A DNA stretch of 48,235 bases from Sphingopyxis sp. GTDB taxonomy: Bacteria; Pseudomonadota; Alphaproteobacteria; Sphingomonadales; Sphingomonadaceae. The DNA is taken from NCBI RefSeq assembly GCF_016793825.1, contig NZ_JAEULM010000024.1:1-48235 (forward strand), written 5' to 3'. Below the pieces are notes generated by a model. The model was not told the origin of the DNA, ran no database searches, and saw nothing but the letters and a program-made list of their open reading frames with translations. Each line of letters begins with the position of its first letter. Within the stretch, counting starts at the first letter, position 1. This document shows positions 15,913 through 24,202 of the stretch, in pieces. The position numbers and the translations under genes are program-made.

Positions 15913-17169
15913 TTATTGATTCATCGAATCGAAGAAATCTTCGTTCGTCTTCGAATCCTTGATCTTGTCGAGCAGGAATTCCATCGCATCGACGGTGCCC
16001 ATCTGCATGAGGATGCGGCGCAGCACCCACATCTTGCTGAGCTTGTCCTTCTCGACCAGCAGTTCTTCCTTGCGGGTACCGGATTTGCCGACGTCGAGCG
16101 ACGGGAAGATGCGCTTGTCCGAAACCTTGCGGTCCAGCACGATTTCCGAGTTACCCGTACCCTTGAACTCTTCGAAGATGACCTCGTCCATGCGGCTGCC
16201 GGTATCGATCAGCGCGGTGGCGATAATCGACAGCGAACCGCCTTCTTCGATGTTGCGCGCGGCACCGAAGAAGCGCTTCGGGCGCTGGAGCGCGTTGGCA
16301 TCGACACCGCCGGTCAGCACCTTGCCCGACGACGGCACGACGGTGTTGTACGCGCGGCCAAGGCGCGTGATCGAGTCGAGCAGGATGACGACATCCTTCT
16401 TGTGCTCGACGAGGCGTTTCGCCTTTTCGATCACCATTTCAGCAACCTGGACGTGGCGCGTCGCGGGTTCGTCGAAGGTCGAGGAAACGACTTCGCCGTT
16501 GACGCTGCGCTGCATGTCGGTGACTTCCTCTGGACGTTCGTCGACCAGCAGGACGATCAGATAGACCTCGGGGTGGTTGTCGGTGATCGCCTTGGCGATA
16601 TTCTGCAACAGCACGGTTTTACCGGTGCGCGGCGGCGCGACGATCAGCGCACGCTGGCCCTTGCCCTGCGGGCTCACGAGGTCGATGACCCGGGCCGACT
16701 TGTCCTTCACCGTCGGATCGACCGTGTCGAGCGACAGCTTCTGGTTCGGATAGAGCGGGGTGAGGTTGTCGAAGTTGACGCGGTGACGAACGGCTTCAGG
16801 ATCGTCGAAATTGACCTTGATCAGCTTGGTCAGGGCGAAATAACGCTCGCCGTCCTTCGGCGCGCGGATCTCGCCTTCAACCGTGTCGCCGGTCCGCAGG
16901 CCATATTTACGAACCTGGTTCGGCGAGACATAGATATCGTCCGGACCCGCCAGATAATTGGCGTCGGACGAGCGGAGAAAACCGAAGCTGTCGGGAAGGA
17001 CTTCGATCGTCCCCGATCCGATGATTTCCTCGCCCTCTTCGGCGAGTTCTTTCAGGATCGAGAACATCAGGTCCTGCTTGCGCAGCGTCGATGCGCCTTC
17101 GACGCCCAGTTCTTCCGCCATTTCGACGAGCTGCGCGGGCGCTTTGGTTTTGAGTTCTTTAAGATGCAT
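15913..17169 (-). CDS. rho: Transcription termination factor Rho
   Basis: 418 residues, standard length. Rho is the hexameric RNA helicase for factor-dependent termination. N-terminal helix bundle ([40 protein letters not shown]), cold-shock-like RNA-binding domain ([20 protein letters not shown]), then the RecA-like ATPase with Walker [13 protein letters not shown] and the [11 protein letters not shown] and [20 protein letters not shown] segments are visible. No lineage-specific insertion is present. The gene is third in hemE-hemJ-rho; a 279-base upstream region holds a promoter-like sequence and a hairpin, fitting autoregulation as known for rho in E. coli. Confidence 0.98.
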   Translation of the reverse strand: MHLKELKTKAPAQLVEMAEELGVEGASTLRKQDLMFSILKELAEEGEEIIGSGTIEVLPDSFGFLRSSDANYLAGPDDIYVSPNQVRKYGLRTGDTVEGEIRAPKDGERYFALTKLIKVNFDDPEAVRHRVNFDNLTPLYPNQKLSLDTVDPTVKDKSARVIDLVSPQGKGQRALIVAPPRTGKTVLLQNIAKAITDNHPEVYLIVLLVDERPEEVTDMQRSVNGEVVSSTFDEPATRHVQVAEMVIEKAKRLVEHKKDVVILLDSITRLGRAYNTVVPSSGKVLTGGVDANALQRPKRFFGAARNIEEGGSLSIIATALIDTGSRMDEVIFEEFKGTGNSEIVLDRKVSDKRIFPSLDVGKSGTRKEELLVEKDKLSKMWVLRRILMQMGTVDAMEFLLDKIKDSKTNEDFFDSMNQ

Positions 17170-17448
17170 GGATGGATTCCGAGTGTAAAATAAGAGAGAT
17201 ATCTGGACTAAGTTCGGCGCACCGGCTGGTGCCTATCCGGCCGTGGGACGACCGTTCAAGATAGATCGACGCGACGACGCGCCGCCCGCAGGACGCGGGG
17301 TTGATCGGCCCCTATAACCGGCTTTTGCCCAAGTCAATCGGCGCGGAGCCCTGCAGGCAGGAAGATTCGACCATTTGATGCCCGTTTTCGCCGGACCGAA
17401 ACCCGGACCGAAGCAGGGCCCGCCCGAGAGTGAAAGCGATGCCGCGGC
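17170..17448 (-). promoter_or_regulatory. rho leader region with promoter-like sequence and hairpin
   Basis: On the minus strand TTGACT (17337-17332) and TATAGG (17316-17311) are 15 bases apart and could be a promoter; the spacing is short. The predicted leader is about 135 bases and includes a perfect hairpin GCACC-AGCC-GGTGC (17219-17232) and a GC-rich stretch at 17265-17300. No open frame of note was seen in the 279 bases. Confidence 0.4.
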
Positions 17449-17898
17449 TCAAAACGGCCGCACGACCACCAGGATAACGATCGCCGCCGCGGCCACCCCG
17501 GGCACTTCGTTGAGCATCCGGAGCTGTTTTTCGGTCAGCGGGCGCAGACCCCGCTTCAGCTTCTTGAAATAGCCGATCAGCCACCCGTGATATCCCGACA
17601 ACAGAAGAACGAGCAGAAATTTGGCGTGGAACCAGCCTTCGCGCCAATAATCGCCATTGAAGGCCAGCATCAGGCCGAGAATCCAGACAAGGATGATCGA
17701 CGGATTGAGGATGATCTTGCGGAGCCGATCCTCACGCTCAATCCATACCCGGTCTTCGTCCGATCCGACCGCGCACTGGTGGTGATAGACGAAAAAACGC
17801 GGCATCATGAACAGGCCGGCCATCAAGAATATCACGAAGATGACGTGCGCGGCTTTGACCCAAAGCATCGTCACGCCCAGAAATCCCACCAATTCCAT
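17449..17898 (-). CDS. hemJ: HemJ-type protoporphyrinogen oxidase
   Basis: 149 residues with four membrane helices. HemJ oxidises protoporphyrinogen IX to protoporphyrin IX in haem synthesis and depends on a membrane His. The family pattern is clear: LWVKAAHVIFVIFLMAGLFMMPRFFVYHHQ at the start, LRKIILNPSIILVWILGLMLAF in the middle and WFHAKFLLVLLLSGYHGWLIGYFKKL near the third helix. It lies between hemE and rho on the same strand, a normal alphaproteobacterial arrangement near the origin, which supports the haem assignment. Confidence 0.9.
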   Translation of the reverse strand: MELVGFLGVTMLWVKAAHVIFVIFLMAGLFMMPRFFVYHHQCAVGSDEDRVWIEREDRLRKIILNPSIILVWILGLMLAFNGDYWREGWFHAKFLLVLLLSGYHGWLIGYFKKLKRGLRPLTEKQLRMLNEVPGVAAAAIVILVVVRPF

Positions 17899-17907
17899 AA
17901 ATACCGC

Positions 17908-18933
17908 CTAGCCACGCACGCGCCGGATCAGATGTTCGACATGGGCAATGGGCGTGTCGGGTACGATGCCATGCCCGAGATTGAAGATATGGGGACGCGA
18001 AGGAAAAGCTGCAAGGATGCGATCGATCGCCGCGTCCAGCGCTGCACCGCCCGCAACAAGCACGAGGGGATCGAGATTGCCCTGAACCGGTAGCTCCGCA
18101 GGCAGCGCCGCATCGGCCCATGCCGGATCGACCGTCTCGTCCAGACCGATCGCATCGGCGCCCACTTCGTTCGCGTAAGCGGTGAGCTTGCCGCCAGCCC
18201 CTTTGGGAAAACCGATGATCGGCGTCTCGGGATGAAGCGCCTTCAGCCGGCGTACGATTTCGGCGTTGGGCGCGATGACCCAGCGTTCGAATTGCGCGGG
18301 CGACAGGCTTCCTGCCCAGCTGTCGAAAAGCTGGACCGCTTCGACCCCCTGTTCGATCTGGCCCGACAAATAGGTGACCGACAGGTCGATAATCGCCTCG
18401 ATGATCGCGCCGAAAGCCTCAGGATCGTTCAGCGCCATGCGCCGCGCCGCGGCCTGGTCCTTCGACCCCTGCCCCGCCACCATATAGGTCGCAACGGTCC
18501 AGGGGCTTCCTGCAAAGCCGAGGAAGGTCGTCTCCGGCGGCAACGATGCCGCGACGCGCGCGACCGTGCCATAGACCGGGTCGAGCCGCTGGGGCATCGC
18601 CTCAAGCGACGCCAGCGCAGTGTCGACAAGCGGCGGCGCGAGACGCGGCCCCTCTCCCGCCTCGAACCACAAATGCTGGCCCAGCGCGTGCGGTACGACA
18701 AGGATGTCGGAGAAGAGGATCGCCCCGTCGAACCCGAAACGTCGGATCGGCTGCAACGTCACCTCAGCCGCCGCCGCGCTGTCGTAGCAGAGCTCGAGAA
18801 ACCCTCCCTTGGTTTCACGCAAGGCGCGGTATTCGGGAAGATAGCGCCCGGCCTGGCGCATCAGCCACAAGGCAGGTCTGTCCTGCCGCACCCCGCGCAG
18901 CGTTGCCAGCAAGCTCTTCGACGACGCCTTCAC
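17908..18933 (-). CDS. hemE: Uroporphyrinogen decarboxylase HemE
   Basis: 341 residues. HemE removes four acetate carboxyls from uroporphyrinogen III to give coproporphyrinogen III. The signature RPALWLMRQAGRYLPEYRALRE is near the start and FAGSPWTVATYMV follows at about 140. The start is GTG at 18933 with AGAGGGG five bases upstream. hemE directly flanking the origin is a hallmark of alphaproteobacterial chromosomes, where a strong promoter into hemE overlaps the origin. Confidence 0.96.
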   Translation of the reverse strand: MKASSKSLLATLRGVRQDRPALWLMRQAGRYLPEYRALRETKGGFLELCYDSAAAAEVTLQPIRRFGFDGAILFSDILVVPHALGQHLWFEAGEGPRLAPPLVDTALASLEAMPQRLDPVYGTVARVAASLPPETTFLGFAGSPWTVATYMVAGQGSKDQAAARRMALNDPEAFGAIIEAIIDLSVTYLSGQIEQGVEAVQLFDSWAGSLSPAQFERWVIAPNAEIVRRLKALHPETPIIGFPKGAGGKLTAYANEVGADAIGLDETVDPAWADAALPAELPVQGNLDPLVLVAGGAALDAAIDRILAAFPSRPHIFNLGHGIVPDTPIAHVEHLIRRVRG

Positions 18934-18939
18934 GCGGCC

Positions 18940-19260
18940 CCTCTTTCTCTCATCTAATAATCTTATAGATAATTGTGGTGGTTTGTTGGTCGGCGGACAG
19001 CGCGGCTTTAGGCGGCGATGTCCCTTTTGCCAACATATTGACTCGGCAGGTTACGGGTAACGTCGCGGAGTCGCCGGGCGCTGTCCCCCTAATTCACAGC
19101 CTGTGGATAAAATTCATCCCTTGTGGACAAAGGGTGGAGCGGAATCGGCACCGCCGGGGACAAATCGGCCGTACCAAATTTGTCCCGCCGCTTATCCGGA
19201 AACTATCCACAGGACCCTTGTTCGCCTCTGCCGATCGAATCCGCGGTGATGTTTGACGGT
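18940..19260. other. Chromosomal replication origin (oriC)
   Basis: Intergenic region between divergent hemE and the dikinase-regulator gene, the known origin position in Caulobacter and relatives. It has an AT-rich stretch (18951-18976) suited to unwinding, one perfect DnaA box (TGTGGATAA, 19102-19110, reverse of TTATCCACA), a variant box TGTGGACAA at 19122-19130, CTATCCACA at 19203-19211 and a weak TTATCCGGA at 19192-19200. It also has a nine-base inverted repeat (19157-19165 / 19178-19186), an IHF-like near match at 19031-19043, and four GANTC sites (19040, 19068, 19142, 19237). The hemE promoter must also lie here. Genes on both sides mostly point away from this region. Confidence 0.85.
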
Positions 19261-19311
19261 CGATCGTTCGCGGGCTTGCCTTTTTCCGCGCCGTTCCGCC
19301 ATGGTGGCCGA

Positions 19312-20124
19312 ATGAGCCGGCTCCATCTCCACCTCATATCCGATTCCACGGGCGAGACGCTCGAAAATATCGCAAAGGCGGCGATCGCGCAGTTCGACGA
19401 TGTCGAGGTCGTGCGCCATTTCTGGCCGATGGTCCGGTCGGAATCGCATCTCGATCGCATCATTGCCGAAGTACAGGCCAGCCCCGGGATGATCCTGTTC
19501 ACGCTGGTGAGTGGCGAGTTGCGCGCCAGCCTCGAACGCCGGGCGGCGGCGCTGAATCTGCCGATCGTCCCTGCGCTCGATGCGGTCACCGATGCGCTGT
19601 CGCGCATGCTGGGACAGGAAGCCAAGGCGCGGCCCGGACGCCAGCACGCGCTGGATGCCGCCTATTTCGCGCGCGTCGAGGCGATCCAGTTCACCGTAGC
19701 GCATGATGACGGGATCGGTTGGGAAAACTGGGAGCAGGCCGACATCGTCCTCGCGGGCGTATCGCGCACCTCGAAAACCCCGACGAGCATCTATCTCGCC
19801 AACCGCGGGTACAAGACCGCTAATATCCCGATCGTCCCCGAATCGCCGCCGCCCGAGGCGCTGTACAATCTGAAACATCCTCTTGTCGTCGGACTGACAA
19901 CCGGACTCGACCGGCTTGTCCAGGTGCGCAGAAATCGTCTGCTCTCGCTCAACCAGGCGCCGGAAACCTCTTATGTCGATGACGAGAATGTGAAGGCCGA
20001 ACTCGCTTATGCCCGCCGCATGTTCGCCGATAATGGCTGGCCGGTGATCGATGTCACCCGCCGGTCGATCGAGGAGACGGCGGCCGCGGTGATCAAACTG
20101 GTCGAGGATCGCTCCGCGGCATGA
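19312..20124 (+). CDS. PEP synthase / pyruvate phosphate dikinase regulatory protein (DUF299 family)
   Basis: 270 residues from the ATG at 19312, chosen because family members begin at the LHLHLISDSTGET segment; longer in-frame starts would run back into the origin. These bifunctional kinase/pyrophosphorylases switch dikinases off by ADP-dependent phosphorylation and on by Pi-dependent removal. The P-loop GVSRTSKTPTSIYLANRGYK (about 153-172) and NIPIVPE segment are present. It heads the origin-proximal operon and overlaps maf (ATGA). Confidence 0.93.
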   Translation: MSRLHLHLISDSTGETLENIAKAAIAQFDDVEVVRHFWPMVRSESHLDRIIAEVQASPGMILFTLVSGELRASLERRAAALNLPIVPALDAVTDALSRMLGQEAKARPGRQHALDAAYFARVEAIQFTVAHDDGIGWENWEQADIVLAGVSRTSKTPTSIYLANRGYKTANIPIVPESPPPEALYNLKHPLVVGLTTGLDRLVQVRRNRLLSLNQAPETSYVDDENVKAELAYARRMFADNGWPVIDVTRRSIEETAAAVIKLVEDRSAA

Positions 20125-20720
20125 CACAGCTTCTTCTCGCCTCGCAAAGCAGCGGCCGCGCCGCGATGCTGCGCGCCGCCGGGCTCGATTTCGAAACGAC
20201 GGCGGCGCATGTCGACGAGGAGGCGCTTACCGCGTCGCTCGTCGCTGCGGGGCAGACCGCGCGTAATATCGCCGACGCACTTGCAGAGGCAAAGGCGGTC
20301 AAGATCTCCTCGCGGCTTCCCGGAGTTACGGTGATCGGCGCCGACAGCACCCTGGCGCTCGACGACGGGTCGATGCTTGCAAAGCCCGCGACGACCGAGG
20401 AGGCTGCGGGTCATCTACGCCGGATGGCGGGTTCCCGTCACCGGCTTTTCAGTGCCGTGGTCGCCGCGCGGGATGGTACCCCCGTCTGGCGTGCGGTCGG
20501 CGAGGCGAAGCTGTGGATGCGTCCCTTGTCCGACGCCTTCATCACCGACTATGTCGCGCAAAACTGGGACAGCATCCGCTGGACCGTCGGCTGTTACGAA
20601 ATCGAGGGGGCGGGCGTGCAGTTATTCGACCGGGTCGAGGGCGATCCCTGGACGATCATCGGGATGCCGATGCTTGCGCTGCTCCAATGGCTGCGCGCGA
20701 CGGGACTCGCGCCGTCATGA
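20121..20720 (+). CDS. Maf family nucleotide pyrophosphatase
   Basis: 199 residues. Maf proteins hydrolyse non-canonical nucleoside triphosphates (modified UTP/CTP or dTTP) to monophosphates. Features: LLLASQSSGRAAMLRAAGLDF at the N-terminus, IGADSTLALDDGSMLAKP with the catalytic acidic residues, and the later GCYEIEGAGVQLFDRVEGD segment. It overlaps both neighbours by ATGA and is part of the conserved gene set right of the origin. Confidence 0.93.
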   Translation: MTQLLLASQSSGRAAMLRAAGLDFETTAAHVDEEALTASLVAAGQTARNIADALAEAKAVKISSRLPGVTVIGADSTLALDDGSMLAKPATTEEAAGHLRRMAGSRHRLFSAVVAARDGTPVWRAVGEAKLWMRPLSDAFITDYVAQNWDSIRWTVGCYEIEGAGVQLFDRVEGDPWTIIGMPMLALLQWLRATGLAPS

Positions 20721-21529
20721 GCGTCCCGTTCGCGGAGGTGATCGGTGATCCGATCGCGCACTCGAAATCGCCCCTGATTCACAATTTCTGGTTGGAAGCG
20801 CTCGGCATTCCCGGCGACTATCGGCGCTTTCATGTAACGGCCGATGTGCTTCCGGACTATATCGCCGGGGCCTGCGCCGACGCCGACTGGCGGGGTTGCA
20901 ACGTCACGCTTCCGCATAAGGTGGCGGTGATGGATCTTGTCGATGATCCTGGCGACGTTCGCGGTACGATCGGCGCAATGAATACGATCGTTCGACAGCC
21001 CGACGGGGCGGTCATCGGCACCAACACCGACGCGGCAGGCTTTTACGCGCCGCTGGCCGATCTCGATCTGGAGGGCGCCCCCGTGGCGGTCGTCGGGGCG
21101 GGCGGCGCGGCGCGGGCGGTCCTGTTCGCGCTGGCGCGGGCGGACGTCGGCCATGTGACGATCTTCAACCGCAGCCCGTTGAAGGCGATGGGCCTGCTCG
21201 CGACCTTCGGCCTCAAGGGCGAAGTCGTCGGGCTTGATGCCGCGTTGCCGCCGGTATCGCTGCTCGTCAATTCGAGCAGCCTCGGCATGACCGGCCAGCC
21301 GCCGCTCGACCTCGACCTGTCGCCGCTGCCCGACGCTGCCGTCGTCTATGACCTCGTCTACGCGCCGCTTCAGACCGGTCTTCTCAAGGCGGCGGCCGCG
21401 CGCGGACTCGATACCGTCGATGGGCTCGACATGCTGATCGGTCAGGCCGCGCTCGCGTTCGAACTGTTCTTCGGGCAATCGCCGCCCGAAGGCCGCGACG
21501 ACGAGCTGCGCGCGCTGCTGACGGCATGA
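20717..21529 (+). CDS. aroE: Shikimate dehydrogenase
   Basis: 270 residues from the ATG at 20717, which overlaps the maf stop. AroE reduces 3-dehydroshikimate to shikimate with NADPH in aromatic amino-acid synthesis. Substrate-binding motif GDPIAHSKSPLIHNFW, the catalytic Lys in NVTLPHK, the GTNTDAAGF segment and the dinucleotide-binding GAGGAARAV are all visible. The C-terminus has the MLIGQAALAFELFFG helix typical of the family. Coupled to coaE by ATGA. Confidence 0.97.
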   Translation: MSVPFAEVIGDPIAHSKSPLIHNFWLEALGIPGDYRRFHVTADVLPDYIAGACADADWRGCNVTLPHKVAVMDLVDDPGDVRGTIGAMNTIVRQPDGAVIGTNTDAAGFYAPLADLDLEGAPVAVVGAGGAARAVLFALARADVGHVTIFNRSPLKAMGLLATFGLKGEVVGLDAALPPVSLLVNSSSLGMTGQPPLDLDLSPLPDAAVVYDLVYAPLQTGLLKAAAARGLDTVDGLDMLIGQAALAFELFFGQSPPEGRDDELRALLTA

Positions 21530-22149
21530 GTGTCCGGAAACATCGCGGGCTGCGGCTTCGCCGACCGTTCATTCTCGGACTTACCGGTTCGATCGGGATG
21601 GGAAAATCGACCGCTGCCGCGATGTTCGAAGAGGAAGGCGTTCCCGTCTTCGACGCCGATGCCGAGGTGCATCGGTTGCAAGGTCCGGGCGGTGCGCTGG
21701 TCGCCGCGATCGAGGCGCGATTTCCCGGTACGACGGGTCCTGCCGGCGTCGACCGGCAAAAACTTGGCGCCTGTGTTCTTGGCAATGGGCACGAACTGGC
21801 GGCGCTCGAGGCGATCGTCCATCCTGCGGTCGGCAAGGCGCAGAAACGTTTCCTCGCCAGGCATCGCGCGCGGGAGCTGGTCGTTCTCGATATCCCGCTG
21901 CTGTTCGAAAAGGGCGGTTGGCGAAAGGTCGGTGCCGTCGCGGTCGTATCGGCCCCCGCCTGGATGCAGGCCAAGCGGGTCCTGCGCCGCCGCGGGATGA
22001 CGCATGCCAAGCTGAAAGCGATTCGCCGCCTGCAGGTGCCCGACCGCGTCAAGCGCGCGCGCGCCGATTTCGTCATCGAAACGGGCCGCCCAAAAAGCGC
22101 CACGCGCCGGCAGATTCGCGCCATCGCCTCTTGTTTCCGCTCCCGATAA
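21526..22149 (+). CDS. coaE: Dephospho-CoA kinase
   Basis: 207 residues. CoaE performs the last step of coenzyme A synthesis. Walker A GLTGSIGMGKST is at 18-29, followed by FDADAEVHRL and the VLDIPLLFEKGG segment typical of the lid region. The first 15 residues (MSVRKHRGLRLRRPF) are a basic extension before the usual family start; the ATGA overlap with aroE supports this start. Confidence 0.95.
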   Translation: MSVRKHRGLRLRRPFILGLTGSIGMGKSTAAAMFEEEGVPVFDADAEVHRLQGPGGALVAAIEARFPGTTGPAGVDRQKLGACVLGNGHELAALEAIVHPAVGKAQKRFLARHRARELVVLDIPLLFEKGGWRKVGAVAVVSAPAWMQAKRVLRRRGMTHAKLKAIRRLQVPDRVKRARADFVIETGRPKSATRRQIRAIASCFRSR

Positions 22150-22168
22150 GGTCCAGATTGAAGCTTCG

Positions 22169-22867
22169 ATGCGAGAGATAATCTTCGATACCGAAACTAC
22201 GGGACTCGATCCCAAAACCGGGGACAGGCTGGTCGAAATCGGGTGCGTCGAGCTGATCGATCGTCGCGAAACGGGGATCACGTTCCACGCCTATTTCAAC
22301 CCCGAACGGGACATGCCGGCAGCAGCCGAGGCGGTCCATGGCCTGTCGATCCAGTTTCTGTCCGACAAGCCCCTGTTTGCGACGCGGGTCGATGAATTGA
22401 TCGCGTTTCTGGGCGATGCGCCGATGGTCGCACACAATGCGGCCTTCGACTTCGGCTTCATCAACGCCGAACTCGCGCGCGCCGGGCGTCCGGCGCTCGA
22501 TATGGCGCGGATGTGTTGCACGGTACAGATGGCGCGCAAGCTTCATCCCGGCGCGAAACACAGTCTGGATGCGCTCTGCACCCGTTACGGCATCGATCGC
22601 AGCCACCGTATCAAGCATGGCGCGCTTCTCGATGCCGAACTGCTCGCGCATCTGTATATCGAAATGACCGGCGGGCGGCAGATCGGTCTTGGTCTGGCAT
22701 CGGCTCCGTCGGGCTCTCTGCGCGTTGCCGCCGAACAGGTGCGTGCCGTTGCCCCGACCCGGCCGTTTCGCGAACCCCGCCCCCATATTGCAACCCCTGC
22801 CGAACTGGCGCGACATGCAGAATTCGTTGCCGCACTGAACCAACCTTTGTGGCACGATAGTCCGTAA
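22169..22867 (+). CDS. dnaQ: DNA polymerase III subunit epsilon (proofreading exonuclease)
   Basis: 232 residues. Provides 3'-5' proofreading in the replicative polymerase. The DEDDh exonuclease motifs are intact: ExoI FDTETTGLD, ExoII HNAAFDFGFIN, ExoIII-epsilon HGALLDAELLAHLY. The C-terminal 45 residues (EPRPHIATPAELARHAEFVAALN) are the region that contacts the alpha subunit. It is the fifth gene of the origin-proximal set, and a perfect hairpin starts at its stop codon. Confidence 0.96.
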   Translation: MREIIFDTETTGLDPKTGDRLVEIGCVELIDRRETGITFHAYFNPERDMPAAAEAVHGLSIQFLSDKPLFATRVDELIAFLGDAPMVAHNAAFDFGFINAELARAGRPALDMARMCCTVQMARKLHPGAKHSLDALCTRYGIDRSHRIKHGALLDAELLAHLYIEMTGGRQIGLGLASAPSGSLRVAAEQVRAVAPTRPFREPRPHIATPAELARHAEFVAALNQPLWHDSP

Positions 22868-22885
22868 CGGCGGCTCCCCGCCGTT
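22866..22885 (+). terminator. Perfect hairpin between dnaQ and hpf
   Basis: AACGGCGG (22866-22873) and CCGCCGTT (22878-22885) form an eight-base-pair stem with a CTCC loop. It begins inside the dnaQ stop codon. No T-tract follows, so it is more likely an mRNA-end or processing structure than a full terminator. Confidence 0.5.
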
Positions 22886-22907
22886 GCCGAGACCCAGAAG
22901 GAGAAGA

Positions 22908-23495
22908 ATGATGGAAATCCGCGTCTCTGGCCACCAGATCGAAACCGGCGAAGCGCTGCAGGCGCATGTGTCGGACCGGATGAACGCGATTGCCGACAAA
23001 TATTTCTCCCGCGCGATCGGCGCGCATGCGACCTTCGGTAAGGGTCCGCACGACAGCTTCCAGTGCGATATCGTCGCGCATGTGATGCAGGGCCTCGTGC
23101 TGAAGGGGCATGGCCAGGCGCAGGACGCCCATGTCGCGTTCGAAGGTGCGGCGGAGCGCATCGAAAAACAGCTGCGGCGCTATATGCGCCGCCTGAAGGA
23201 CCGAAACGTCAATGCATCGGTCGCCGCCGCTGCCGCGGCTTCGCTCGACGAAATCGACGATAATGCGAGCTACACCGTTTTCGACGCCGGAAGTGACGAG
23301 GATGACGCGGGCGACGCCCCGGCGATCATCGCCGAAACGCGCGTCGATATTCCGACGAGCAGCGTGTCCGATGCGGTGATGATGCTCGACCTTCGCAACA
23401 CCAATGCGCTGCTCTTCGTCAACAGCAAGACCGGGTCGCACAATATGGTCTATCGTCGGGACGACGGGACGATCGGCTGGGTCGAACCCCGCTAG
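22908..23495 (+). CDS. hpf: Long-form ribosome hibernation-promoting factor
   Basis: 195 residues from the first of two adjacent ATGs (22908 and 22911); AAGGAG is 5-8 bases upstream. The N-terminal RaiA-like domain (MEIRVSGHQIETGEALQAHVSDRM to about 95) binds the 30S decoding region. A linker rich in Ala/Asp leads to the C-terminal dimerisation domain (SVSDAVMMLDLRNTNALLFVNSKTGSHNMVYRRDDGTIGWVEP), which joins two 70S ribosomes into a 100S dimer. Length and both domains mark the long form. It is followed by ptsN, a common alphaproteobacterial pairing. Confidence 0.95.
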   Translation: MMEIRVSGHQIETGEALQAHVSDRMNAIADKYFSRAIGAHATFGKGPHDSFQCDIVAHVMQGLVLKGHGQAQDAHVAFEGAAERIEKQLRRYMRRLKDRNVNASVAAAAAASLDEIDDNASYTVFDAGSDEDDAGDAPAIIAETRVDIPTSSVSDAVMMLDLRNTNALLFVNSKTGSHNMVYRRDDGTIGWVEPR

Positions 23496-23525
23496 TGCAA
23501 AGGACAGGCGCCCGATCGGTGCTTT

Positions 23526-23636
23526 CGGCGGAAGGACAATGCCCTTCCGCCGCATGGCGCCCCGGGTCGGATACGATAGGGCTGGATTTTCTCTGCCATC
23601 CGGCCTAAGGGCCGCGCCCAACGATGCCCGGATGGC
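23526..23636 (+). other. Two strong hairpins in the hpf-ptsN spacer
   Basis: First hairpin: CGGCGGAAGG (23526-23535) and CCTTCCGCCG (23543-23552), ten perfect base pairs with a seven-base loop. Second: GCCATCCGG (23595-23603) and CCGGATGGC (23628-23636), nine perfect pairs, with GGCC/GGCC pairing inside the loop. Neither is followed by a T-tract. No gene was seen in the 227-base spacer. They may set relative levels of hpf and ptsN mRNA. Confidence 0.5.
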
Positions 23637-23722
23637 GGAACCTGCCGCACGACCGATCCGATGATCGATTGCCAACAGGATGAACCGGGCGCGGGCCCGG
23701 CGGACAAGATTTGACCAAAGCG

Positions 23723-24187
23723 ATGAACCTATCCTCTCTTCTCTATCCGGCGACTGTTCGCGCGCATGTGCAGCTGGATTCCAAAAAAGCCCTCTTTCCC
23801 TTCGTCGGCGATCTTGCGGCCCGTTCGCTCGGGCTCGACGCAGGTGAAGTCAGCGAAGCGCTGCTTGAGCGCGAGCGCCTTGGCTCGACCGGTTTCGGTC
23901 GCGGTATCGCGCTTCCGCACGCCAAGCTCGCGGACCTTTCGGGGGTCCGCGGCCTGTTCCTCCAGCTTGCGCGGCCGATCGATTTCCAGGCGGTCGATGG
24001 GCTGCCTGTCGATCTTCTTTTCGTCCTGCTCTCCCCGCTCGATGCGGGAGCGGACCATCTGAAAGCGCTTGCAGGCGTGTCGCGGATGCTCCGCAACGAC
24101 AGCATCGCCGAACGGCTGCGCGGTGCGAAGAGCGACGAGGCGCTGTATGCGATGCTGCTCGATACCGAAACGCGTGACGCGGCCTGA
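23723..24187 (+). CDS. ptsN: PTS IIA-like nitrogen-regulatory protein PtsN
   Basis: 154 residues from the ATG at 23723; a TTG at 23711 is an alternative. PtsN (EIIA-Ntr) is the last phosphate acceptor of the nitrogen PTS and regulates potassium transport and stress genes. The phosphorylated His is His66 in GRGIALPHAKL, and the EALLERERLGSTGFG segment is typical. It follows hpf after a 227-base spacer with two strong hairpins. Confidence 0.93.
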   Translation: MNLSSLLYPATVRAHVQLDSKKALFPFVGDLAARSLGLDAGEVSEALLERERLGSTGFGRGIALPHAKLADLSGVRGLFLQLARPIDFQAVDGLPVDLLFVLLSPLDAGADHLKALAGVSRMLRNDSIAERLRGAKSDEALYAMLLDTETRDAA

Positions 24188-24202
24188 CGCAGCCGTTTTC
24201 TC

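Noticed and set aside
15631-17193. 520-codon plus-strand open frame opposite rho
   Set aside because: Shadow frame; rho matches its family along its whole length.
19123-19311. Longer N-terminal extension of the dikinase regulator into the origin
   Set aside because: The extra residues are not part of the family, and the bases carry DnaA boxes.
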